40,399 nt of DNA, from positions 1 to 40,399 of the forward strand of contig JBKCIQ010000120.1 of the NCBI GenBank assembly GCA_046302135.1, in the 5' to 3' direction. Positions 9,033 through 16,437 of this stretch are shown here, one piece after another. Numbering within the stretch: the first letter of the stretch is position 1; the number at the start of each line of letters is the position of its first letter. The stretch is from AM-1111 sp046302135 (lineage in GTDB: Bacteria; Bacteroidota; Bacteroidia; B-17B0; Aurantibacillaceae). The notes beneath the pieces were generated by a model. That model was given only the letters and a program-made list of their open reading frames with translations, was not told the origin of the DNA and did no database searches. The position numbers and the translations under genes were made by a program.

Positions 9033-9085
9033 GATATGTTCATTTTTTTACAAAAAATGAACATATTACCATAATATGTCCAAAT
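9033..9085. repeat. Right copy of the direct repeat flanking fic, with a 15-bp perfect hairpin
   Basis: ATATGTTCATTTTTT (9034-9048) pairs perfectly with AAAAAATGAACATAT (9052-9066) around a 3-nt loop. TATGTCCAA follows at 9075. The copy matches the 7798-7850 repeat in block order and spacing, and an extra AAAAATGAACATTTTT lies at 9014-9029. It sits between the fic stop and the convergent copper-oxidase gene. As RNA it would be an AT-rich hairpin and might also terminate fic, but the shared half-sites with the upstream copy argue for a DNA-level role. Confidence 0.7.
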
Positions 9086-9089
9086 ATCT

Positions 9090-10304
9090 CTAATGTATTT
9101 TAATCAGCTTGTAGGATTCAGAGAGGAAATTTTTCGACTGTAAACGCAAAAAATAAATTCCCGAGGAGATATTTTCTGAATTCAACAAGTAGTCAGACCC
9201 ACTAAATTTATCAATTAAAATTTGTTTTCCTGATACATCTGAAATACTAACCAAATAATCCGAATTTACCCCTGTCTTTATAACTAATCTATTTGAAAAC
9301 GGGTTAGGATATATTTTAATATCGCTATTAAAATTAAAACTATTTGTACTTACACTGCTCTGAATCTGTAAAGGTGCCCACTGTGTATTCTCAGTTAAAC
9401 CAGTATTCATATTTTGGAAATGAATCGGAATGCTGTCTATTATCTCCTGAGAAGGTGAAAGCATTACACCGTATCTTTCACCGGGCTGAACATAAACAGT
9501 ATCTCCATTGATTGGATTAGGGAGTGGCCTACCATCGGAATCAATAACTACTGCACTTAAATGACTCGGAAAAACAACCTTATTGTTATAAAACCCAATA
9601 TTTGCTAAGCGTAGATATATTTTCTGACCTACCAAACCTTTAATTGAAACTGAATCATTATTGTGTAATTGCCATTCAGATTTACCATTAACCAAAAAAT
9701 AGGTAGGAACGTATGGTGGAATATTTACCGTATCTGTGGCAGGATCGTGTGTAGGGACATTAAAATGCCAAGAGGAATCTAACTCACTGGTAAGCCAATG
9801 AAATTCTTTATCAAAGGCAGGTCCACCAGTCCAAGCAGAGTTAACGCCATTCGCAGATTTTACAACTACCAACCCATACATTCCCATCTGAACATGCACC
9901 ACATCTGCAACATGACAATGATACAAATAGGTGCCTGCATGAGTAGCTTTGAAACTGTAAGTTGTATCTTGCAAATGTTCAAGCCAAAACGATGTCATTG
10001 GATCACCATCGTTACGCGTGTCTACATCCAATCCATGAAGATGAATGGTGTGATGTTCCCCCTGGGCCAAACTTAACGCGTTCAACACAACAGAATCTCC
10101 TTCATTGCAATAAATGACTCTTGCAGGAATCTTCGGCTCGGCACTTAAACTATGATTCATGCTGTATATTGGAACATCTAAACCGTCCCACATAGTGTCA
10201 GTGCCAAAATTACTTCTCAAAACAACATTGAATGTTTTGGTTATCTGAGCATCAGAACTGGCTACGCCCAAGAAAATTAATATGGCAAAAAACAGTTTCT
10301 TCAT
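9090..10304 (-). CDS. Two-domain multicopper oxidase half with T1 copper site and T9SS sorting domain
   Basis: This 404-residue protein has a signal peptide (1-19, SSDAQ), a first cupredoxin domain (about 22-150), a second MCO domain-2-like cupredoxin (about 195-310, with FLVNGK, QKIYLRLANIG and VQPGERYGV) and a T9SS type-A sorting domain (330-404, IYPNPF). Domain 1 holds H85-T-I-H88-L-H90-G and H129-C130-H131 followed by H137 and GM (142). This is the full domain-3 pattern of multicopper oxidases: T1 ligands H85, C130, H137, M142 and two T2/T3 HxH pairs. The C-to-H spacing is two residues longer than in the usual HCHxxxH. A complete trinuclear site needs two more HxH pairs, which the overlapping upstream gene supplies. 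It is probably secreted and surface attached. The substrate is unknown. Confidence 0.85.
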   Translation of the reverse strand: MKKLFFAILIFLGVASSDAQITKTFNVVLRSNFGTDTMWDGLDVPIYSMNHSLSAEPKIPARVIYCNEGDSVVLNALSLAQGEHHTIHLHGLDVDTRNDGDPMTSFWLEHLQDTTYSFKATHAGTYLYHCHVADVVHVQMGMYGLVVVKSANGVNSAWTGGPAFDKEFHWLTSELDSSWHFNVPTHDPATDTVNIPPYVPTYFLVNGKSEWQLHNNDSVSIKGLVGQKIYLRLANIGFYNNKVVFPSHLSAVVIDSDGRPLPNPINGDTVYVQPGERYGVMLSPSQEIIDSIPIHFQNMNTGLTENTQWAPLQIQSSVSTNSFNFNSDIKIYPNPFSNRLVIKTGVNSDYLVSISDVSGKQILIDKFSGSDYLLNSENISSGIYFLRLQSKNFLSESYKLIKIH

Positions 10305-11167
10305 GGGGCGATATCCATTATTGTAAACATTCCGTTCGGGTGGGTGTTACCGCCTGTAATAGCAACTAAATTATGATCATGCACCGAATATCTTCCTGGT
10401 TTATCGGGAACCATCCTCAAAACCAATACATCCATGCTAAACATTCCCCATGTGTCTTTATCCCATCCTGTCTTCAATATTTTGGCATCTGAATAAACAG
10501 AATAAGTATGAAAACCATGGAAATGTAAACTATGTGCAGATTGTCCCGTGTTGGCAACAACAATATAAACGGTGTCACCCACATGAGCATCAATTTTTGC
10601 GACCGAATCAGTCTGTAGATCAGGAAAGCTTTTTGAATTGATAGTGTAATAATCGGGCTGATAATTATTCCAGTTTACAGTAGCACCACCAGCAAGCAAA
10701 TTTGAATAAGCAGTCTGATGTTCTTTTATATTCCAAAAATAAAAATGGTTTGTTGATGGCGGCCTGAAATAAATTATACCTGCAAGACCTAAATAACGAT
10801 TTTTTGGAAATTGAAAATTATCATAATAAACAAATGCACTTTGTACAGGTGAAGTAAAATTCATTTGTATGGAGTCGCCCGGATTTATAATGGAAAAATT
10901 AATATTAGTGTTCTTAATAGAAAATCCATGCTGTTCGAAATCATTGTTTAATACTGTTAGTGTTAAGGTATCGCCGATCGTTAATACCAAAACCTCATTT
11001 AGCTGATTAAAACTGGTATCAGAATTAAATGCCAAGAAAGGAAACGTGGTATTTTTTACTGTAGTGAATACTCCTCTGTTGATGTATAATCTTTTGTTTA
11101 CATTGGTGGATTTAATCGAACCAAAAAAAACAAACAGGGAAATTGACAGTAATAAAATTCTTTTCAT
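10301..11167 (-). CDS. Cupredoxin protein, second half of a split multicopper oxidase (T1 Cys replaced by Asp)
   Basis: This 288-residue protein has a signal peptide (1-20) and two cupredoxin-like domains. The first (about 24-135) keeps no copper motif beyond EQHGFS. The second (about 170-288) carries H212-S-L-H215-F-H217-G and H263-D264-H265 followed by H276-P-N-GM (280). The layout is that of an MCO copper domain, but the T1 cysteine of HCH is Asp, so it cannot form a blue copper site. It still offers two HxH pairs. It has no T9SS sorting domain, unlike its three operon partners. Its start overlaps the upstream stop and its stop overlaps the next ATG (ATGA junctions), implying translational coupling. 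I infer that it pairs with the downstream protein to complete a trinuclear copper centre. Confidence 0.75.
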   Translation of the reverse strand: MKRILLLSISLFVFFGSIKSTNVNKRLYINRGVFTTVKNTTFPFLAFNSDTSFNQLNEVLVLTIGDTLTLTVLNNDFEQHGFSIKNTNINFSIINPGDSIQMNFTSPVQSAFVYYDNFQFPKNRYLGLAGIIYFRPPSTNHFYFWNIKEHQTAYSNLLAGGATVNWNNYQPDYYTINSKSFPDLQTDSVAKIDAHVGDTVYIVVANTGQSAHSLHFHGFHTYSVYSDAKILKTGWDKDTWGMFSMDVLVLRMVPDKPGRYSVHDHNLVAITGGNTHPNGMFTIMDIAP

Positions 11168-11853
11168 TCGATGACCTTTTGAAAAGCAATTCTTCTTGGG
11201 TTATGAGCTTGGGCCGTTATCAAAATAAAATACCGACCCTCTTTTAAATCTGAAACAGAAATTACTTCGTTTTCTTTCATTGAAAAACCATTTCTAATTT
11301 TCTTTCCTGAAAAATCAAAAATTGTCCAGGCGAACTCTTTATACGGTAATAAAATATTAAGGATTTCAGCAGTTGGATTCGGATAAAGCTTTATTTCATC
11401 ATCAAATTTAAACTCATTATATGAGGTAGTTAATGCATGTATGATCCATGTTAATGTATCACCCTGAGAATAATATCCATTTTCGTAAACAAAAACTTTA
11501 ACTACCGCAGTTCCTTGAATAAAAAATGGATTTATATTTAATCCGAGAAATCCCATATCTCCAGGCACAACAGAATCCATAGTTCCACCATTTGGAATTC
11601 CCGGATAACAGGTACCTAACTCACAAATACTATAATCCCAACCTTGAGGAATATTAATGCTTATCAAATTCCATTTAAGTTGAATAGTAGATTGCGAAAT
11701 ATTAACCTGATAAATATCGTAAATACTTAAAGTATTAAATCCTGCTGTATCCTCTAAAGTGGTGCCAGGGGTAACAGAATAATTCGGCGAGCTTGATAGT
11801 GCCTTAAGCGAAATAAATAAAAAACAAATAAATAATGACTTTCTCATAATCAT
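11164..11853 (-). CDS. T9SS-sorted exported protein with a small beta domain
   Basis: This 229-residue protein has a signal peptide (about 1-21), a single beta-rich domain (about 30-145) and a T9SS type-A sorting domain starting at KLYPNPTAE and ending in the usual GRYFI..... FQKVIE strand pattern. The N-terminal domain has a WxLISINIPQGWDYSICE block and a CELGTCYPG cysteine pair, recalling small Ig-like domains common in secreted Bacteroidota proteins; I do not recognise a named family. ATGA overlaps link it to the thioredoxin-like gene upstream and the cupredoxin gene downstream, so it belongs to the copper-oxidase cassette. A second ATG at 11847 (MRKS) could be the real start. A role as a structural or copper-handling accessory is only inference from context. 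Confidence 0.75.
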   Translation of the reverse strand: MIMRKSLFICFLFISLKALSSSPNYSVTPGTTLEDTAGFNTLSIYDIYQVNISQSTIQLKWNLISINIPQGWDYSICELGTCYPGIPNGGTMDSVVPGDMGFLGLNINPFFIQGTAVVKVFVYENGYYSQGDTLTWIIHALTTSYNEFKFDDEIKLYPNPTAEILNILLPYKEFAWTIFDFSGKKIRNGFSMKENEVISVSDLKEGRYFILITAQAHNPRRIAFQKVIE

Positions 11854-12641
11854 TTACCGTATATAAACTTTAAGCTTTTAGTTATATTGCCACTCTGATA
11901 TTTGACAAAATAAACTCCATCTTTCAACTCTGGTAATTCAAGCTTTACCTGATTAAATCCTTTGTTGATTAACTCAATTTTTTGGGTTAAAACTCGTTCC
12001 CCTAAAACATTATATACTTCAGCTGACAATTTCTGATTACCCGGCGAAGTAATATTTAAAAATACTTCTTTGAATGCCGGATTTGAAGCAAGGCTAACTG
12101 AAAAACTAGTATTATTTACATTGTAAACATTCGCAGCTATGTCTGATAGTGCCTGATTAATGGCTGAAATAATTGCAGTATTATCAATCGTATCGTATGA
12201 TAAACTTTTATAATACACTGTATGATTAGGCCCACCTGTTACAACAATCATAGGCATAGGAGAGGAACCTGTATAATAATTCTTATCTGCAGCACAACCA
12301 ACGAAACCGGTATAACTTAATGCGTTATTATTAATCATGGTCTGAACATTGCTACATGTATGATTCGCCCAATAATCCATGAGAAAGAATTTAACCTGTC
12401 CAGGATAACTGACATCGTAAGACTGTTTTATTGATTCAAGATTAAGTGCCGCTACAATACAACTGTAACATCCCATTTCAAATTCCATTACCACAACCTT
12501 ATTGCTGTCTAACATGTTGAAAAGACTATATGAATTGTTATTCATACAATCATTATGTGTCCAGTTCTGGGAAACGGTTTGAGAAAATGAGAAGTTCAAT
12601 GAGATAGATAAGAAGAATAGTAAGTATAATTTAAATTTCAT
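11850..12641 (-). CDS. Thioredoxin-fold CxxC protein with T9SS sorting domain
   Basis: This 263-residue protein has a signal peptide ending near FSFSQ (21), a thioredoxin-like domain (about 22-170) and a T9SS sorting domain (about 180-263, ending GVYFVKYQSG...LKFIYGK). The redox motif is C58-Y-S-C61 after a VVVMEFEMG strand, with a candidate cis-Pro in SPMPM (128-131) and extra cysteines C32, C96 and C116. Thioredoxin-fold proteins with such motifs reduce disulfides or, in the Sco/TlpA branches, deliver copper. As the first gene of a four-gene overlapping operon with cupredoxins, it is likely to help fold or metallate the oxidase outside the cytoplasm; this is inference. The CYSC motif is intact, so redox activity is plausible. 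Confidence 0.8.
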   Translation of the reverse strand: MKFKLYLLFFLSISLNFSFSQTVSQNWTHNDCMNNNSYSLFNMLDSNKVVVMEFEMGCYSCIVAALNLESIKQSYDVSYPGQVKFFLMDYWANHTCSNVQTMINNNALSYTGFVGCAADKNYYTGSSPMPMIVVTGGPNHTVYYKSLSYDTIDNTAIISAINQALSDIAANVYNVNNTSFSVSLASNPAFKEVFLNITSPGNQKLSAEVYNVLGERVLTQKIELINKGFNQVKLELPELKDGVYFVKYQSGNITKSLKFIYGK

Positions 12642-12714
12642 AAATATAATTTTAAACTAATTTAAAACTATTGAATCGAACAGAAAAGCAAATATTGGAT
12701 TTTAACTTTTAGAG

Positions 12715-15342
12715 TCATTCCTTCAAGGCATTTAGTTGCTCTTCAAGAGCTTTTATTTTTGAAAGTGCATCAGATTGTTTTTTCCTCTCATTATCTACCA
12801 CCTCAGGTTTAGCATTAGCAACAAACTTTTCGTTAGAAAGTTTAGCGGTAACAGATCTTAAAAATCCGTTTTGATAATCTATTTCTTTGGTTATCCTATC
12901 CCTTTCAACGCTTAAATCAATCTTATCACCAAGCGGAATGAAATACTCTGCCTCAGCCGTAATAAAACCTGATGCATTACTAACTTTTTCCGTTACATTT
13001 TTTATTTCAGTAAGATTTGCCAACTTCATTATCACAGGATAAAATAAATCTTCCGGCTCACCCTTAATTTGTACACAATGTAAGCTTAGTTTTTCTTTAG
13101 GTGAAATATTTTTCTGCTGACGTATCATTCGAACTTGTGAAACAATTTCTTTTGCTTTATCAAAATCAGAAACAATTTGATTTGAATATTTTTCTTGCTT
13201 TGGCCATGATGAAATAATTAAAAAATCAGAATTACTCCTACTCTTTAGTAAATGCCATATTTCCTCAGTAACAAATGGCATGAATGGATGCAATAATTTT
13301 AAAAGTGATTCTAAAAAGTTTTTAGTCCTGTCGAATGTAATAGAATCAACTGGTGTGGCAGCTCCATCAACATAATCTGGCTTAACAGCTTCAAGATACC
13401 ATGAACAAAAGTCATCCCAAACCAATTTATAAGTTGCCATTAAAGCTTCACTGATTCTGTATTTAGAAAATAAATCATCAATGTTAGCAATCTGCTCATT
13501 GAGTTTGTTTTCGAACCATTGAATAGCTGCCGAAGATGTATCAGGCTGTTTGACCTCAGCTACGCTCCATCCATTAATGAGTCTGAAAGCGTTCCACAAT
13601 TTATTCCAGAAATTTCTGCCCTGTTCACAATAACCTTCATCAAAAGGTAAATCATTTCCGGCGGGAGAACACAATAACATTCCAACTCTTACCCCGTCTG
13701 CACCATATTTTTTTATTAAATCTAATGGTTCAGGAGAATTTCCAAGTGATTTACTCATCTTTCTTCCCAATTTATCTCTTACTATTCCCGTGAGGTAAAC
13801 ATTTTTAAATGGAATTTCCTTTTTATATTCCTTTCCCGCGATGATCATTCTCGCAACCCAGAAAAATAAAATCTCAGGAGCGGTAACCAAATCATTGGTT
13901 GGATAATAATATTTTATCTCACCATCAGGATTTTCAAAACCATTAAATACACTTATAGGCCACAACCACGAACTCGCCCAAGTATCCAACACATCTTCAT
14001 CCTGTTTAAGTTGGGAAACCTTTTGGCCGAATTTTTTTTCATATTTATTGATGGCATCGGTTTCAGAGGCAGCTACCACATAATTTCCTTTCTCATCATA
14101 CCATGCAGGAATACGATGTCCCCACCACAATTGACGACTTAAACACCAGTCGCGAACGTTTTCCATCCAATGCTTATAGGTATTGATGAATTTTGAAGGA
14201 ATTAAATTTATCTCACCACTAACCACAGCATCCAAAGCCGGCTGACTGATTTCTTTCATCTTCAGATACCACTGCAAACTGAGTCTCGGCTCAATTGGAG
14301 CATTGGTTCTCTCGCTGTGTCCTACGTTGTTGGAATAATCTTCAGTTTTTTCTATGAGATTTGCCTCGGTTAAATCAACAATAGATTTTTTACGTGCCAC
14401 GAAACGATCCATCCCCACATAAATTCCTGCGGCTTCAGAAATGGTTCCATCCGCATTGAGCACATCGATAACGGGTAAATTGTGTCGCAAACCAATTTCG
14501 TAATCAACTTGATCATGTGCAGGTGTTACTTTTAGACATCCTGTTCCAAACTCAAGATCTATTGCCTCATCTGTTATGATAGGGATTGTACGATTGACCA
14601 AAGGAACAATTACCTTTTTTCCGTGAAGATGCTTGTATCTTTCATCGTTAGGATGAACAGCAACAGCAACATCACCCATAATGGTTTCAGGTCTCACTGT
14701 TGCAACAGTCAAATGACCGCTTCCATCTTCCAACAAATATTTTACAAACAACAATTTACTTTGAGTGGGAACAAAATGAACCTCTTCATCACTTACCGCG
14801 GTTTTAGCAACAGGATCCCAATTAACCATACGCTTACCACGATAAATAAAACCTTTCTCATATAAATCAATAAACACATTAATTACGTCCTTGTAATATG
14901 GTTCATCCATCGTAAAACGAGTTCTTTCCCAATCACAGCTGGCTCCAAGTTTTTTTAATTGATCTAAAATGATACCTCCGTATTTTTCTTTCCATTCCCA
15001 AGCATATTTCAAAAACTCCTCACGCCCAATTTCAGATTTTTTGATTCCACGTTCAGCGAGCATTTTAACCACTCGCGCTTCAGTTGCAATCGATGCATGA
15101 TCGGTACCTGGCACCCAACAAGCGTTGTAACCTCGCATTCTGGCTCGGCGAATCAAAACATCTTGCAAAGTATTGTTGAGCATATGCCCCATGTGAAGAA
15201 CGCCTGTAACATTTGGTGGTGGAATAACTATGGTAAACGGTTCTTTATCGTTTGGAACTGAACGGAAGTACCCATTTTTCATCCATGAATCGTACCACTT
15301 ACTTTCAGATTCAGCGGGAATATAATTTTTTGAAATCTCCAT
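12715..15342 (-). CDS. valS: Valine--tRNA ligase
   Basis: This 875-residue class I aminoacyl-tRNA synthetase has the HIGH signature as HMGH (50-53, in PPPNVTGVLHMGHM) and the KMSKS loop at 528-532. Between them is a CP1 editing domain with the TVRPETIMGDVAVAVHP block. After the anticodon-binding region there is a C-terminal charged coiled coil (RKKQSDALSKIKALEEQLN) typical of ValRS. Length is normal for the family. It charges tRNA-Val and hydrolyses Thr-tRNA-Val. A TATCTTCG sequence (one mismatch to TAnnTTTG) lies 15 bp upstream on the minus strand and may be its promoter. The upstream phosphorelay operon points the same way, 65 bp off. Confidence 0.98.
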   Translation of the reverse strand: MEISKNYIPAESESKWYDSWMKNGYFRSVPNDKEPFTIVIPPPNVTGVLHMGHMLNNTLQDVLIRRARMRGYNACWVPGTDHASIATEARVVKMLAERGIKKSEIGREEFLKYAWEWKEKYGGIILDQLKKLGASCDWERTRFTMDEPYYKDVINVFIDLYEKGFIYRGKRMVNWDPVAKTAVSDEEVHFVPTQSKLLFVKYLLEDGSGHLTVATVRPETIMGDVAVAVHPNDERYKHLHGKKVIVPLVNRTIPIITDEAIDLEFGTGCLKVTPAHDQVDYEIGLRHNLPVIDVLNADGTISEAAGIYVGMDRFVARKKSIVDLTEANLIEKTEDYSNNVGHSERTNAPIEPRLSLQWYLKMKEISQPALDAVVSGEINLIPSKFINTYKHWMENVRDWCLSRQLWWGHRIPAWYDEKGNYVVAASETDAINKYEKKFGQKVSQLKQDEDVLDTWASSWLWPISVFNGFENPDGEIKYYYPTNDLVTAPEILFFWVARMIIAGKEYKKEIPFKNVYLTGIVRDKLGRKMSKSLGNSPEPLDLIKKYGADGVRVGMLLCSPAGNDLPFDEGYCEQGRNFWNKLWNAFRLINGWSVAEVKQPDTSSAAIQWFENKLNEQIANIDDLFSKYRISEALMATYKLVWDDFCSWYLEAVKPDYVDGAATPVDSITFDRTKNFLESLLKLLHPFMPFVTEEIWHLLKSRSNSDFLIISSWPKQEKYSNQIVSDFDKAKEIVSQVRMIRQQKNISPKEKLSLHCVQIKGEPEDLFYPVIMKLANLTEIKNVTEKVSNASGFITAEAEYFIPLGDKIDLSVERDRITKEIDYQNGFLRSVTAKLSNEKFVANAKPEVVDNERKKQSDALSKIKALEEQLNALKE

Positions 15343-15407
15343 ATTTTAAAAGTGGAACGAAGATAACGAATTACAAGAAAAATATCGAATTAAAGCAATG
15401 ACATTTA

Positions 15408-16106
15408 CTAAAGGAATACCAACTTTTTCTCAAGAGTCTTCCAATTAGACCTACTGACCGGTATTGCCTTTTTATTTACTATTACACAATTACCTTCGAT
15501 TGCTGTAATCTTATCCAACCTTACCAAATATGAATTATGAACACGAATGAAATGATTAGAAATCTTTTCCTCTACAGACTTAAGCGTACCCGAAGTAACT
15601 ATACGTTTGTTGTTTGACAAATAAAATCCAATGTGATTACCTATCGACTCAACAAAACATATATCAAGAATTGAAATTTTTTCAATTCTTGATTTTCCGT
15701 TCTTTACAAAAATATCATTATAATTATATGTGTATTTTTTATTTAACTCATTTTCAATTTTTTTAATTGTTAGCCCAACACGTTCTAATGTAGGAGGTTT
15801 TAATACAAAATCAATAATATTATTTTCATAACCATGAAATGCATTAGAAATATCAGAACTAATCAGTACAACCTGAATCTCGTTTTTTTTAAGGATTGGT
15901 ATTAACTCGAGACCAGATTTACCCGGCATGTGCACATCCAAAAAAACTAAATCTATTTTTTCTTTTGAGACTATATCAAGGCATGAATTCATACAATCGC
16001 AATGAAAAATTTTATCAAATGAATTTAATTTGTTTAAAACAGTATCAAATAATAATCTGGACAGACTATCATCATCTACAATAAGACAATTTTTCTCATT
16101 CCTCAT
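15408..16106 (-). CDS. LytTR-family response regulator (phosphorelay output)
   Basis: This 232-residue protein has an N-terminal receiver (about 1-120) with acidic residues 11-13 (VDDD), phospho-acceptor D57 in VFLDVHMPG, and a conserved K in VLKPP. A LytTR DNA-binding domain follows (about 135-232: IEKISILDICFVES, then FIRVHNSYLVRLDKI, IPVSRSNW). LytTR domains bind short direct repeats and regulate exported or surface functions. Its start overlaps the end of the HPt gene by 11 bp, and the HPt gene follows a hybrid kinase directly, so it is very likely the last step of that relay. A second LytTR regulator occurs at 32073-32792. Confidence 0.92.
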   Translation of the reverse strand: MRNEKNCLIVDDDSLSRLLFDTVLNKLNSFDKIFHCDCMNSCLDIVSKEKIDLVFLDVHMPGKSGLELIPILKKNEIQVVLISSDISNAFHGYENNIIDFVLKPPTLERVGLTIKKIENELNKKYTYNYNDIFVKNGKSRIEKISILDICFVESIGNHIGFYLSNNKRIVTSGTLKSVEEKISNHFIRVHNSYLVRLDKITAIEGNCVIVNKKAIPVSRSNWKTLEKKLVFL

Positions 16107-16437
16107 TAGCCATTAGACTATTACTTTCTAAACAAATCAACTTACTCTTAAAATCATTAGAAATCTTTTTTGTGATCACTTCCAAATTTTTTGAAGTTCT
16201 TCGTTCGGAATTAATCTCATTATATAAACTACTTATTAATGTTTCAGTTTGATTCATGCCTAAAATTCGAGAACAATTCAGCGCTTTGTGCAAAACAAAT
16301 AACTGATCGGCATGCAATTGACTTTCAACCTCTAAATTCGATATTATCGAATGAAGCTCGCACCTAAGTAATTTATAAAAAAGCATTCTAACCTCTTTAT
16401 CGTTTTGAAAACAATGCTCAATTTTATTGATATACAT
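16096..16437 (-). CDS. HPt histidine phosphotransfer protein
   Basis: This 113-residue, all-helical protein has the block VLHKALNCSRILGMNQTETLI (residues 49-69), which fits the HPt pattern 'aHxLKGs..iGa..l', with H50 as the probable phosphorylated histidine. HPt proteins shuttle phosphate from the receiver of a hybrid kinase to a separate response regulator. Immediate adjacency to a hybrid kinase ending in a receiver (the genes abut: 16437/16438) and an 11-bp overlap with a response regulator gene support this strongly. Overall similarity outside the motif is low, as is usual for the family. Confidence 0.8.
   Translation of the reverse strand: MYINKIEHCFQNDKEVRMLFYKLLRCELHSIISNLEVESQLHADQLFVLHKALNCSRILGMNQTETLISSLYNEINSERRTSKNLEVITKKISNDFKSKLICLESNSLMANEE

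Noticed and set aside
9034..9066. Hairpin after fic as a standard intrinsic terminator
   Set aside because: The stem is almost all A-T and is not followed by a T-tract; its half-sites match the operator-like copy upstream of fic, so I list it as a repeat.
9090..11167. The two cupredoxin genes as one oxidase broken by a frameshift
   Set aside because: Each has its own signal peptide and start codon, and the junction is a regular 4-bp ATGA overlap like the others in the operon, so they are two separate proteins.
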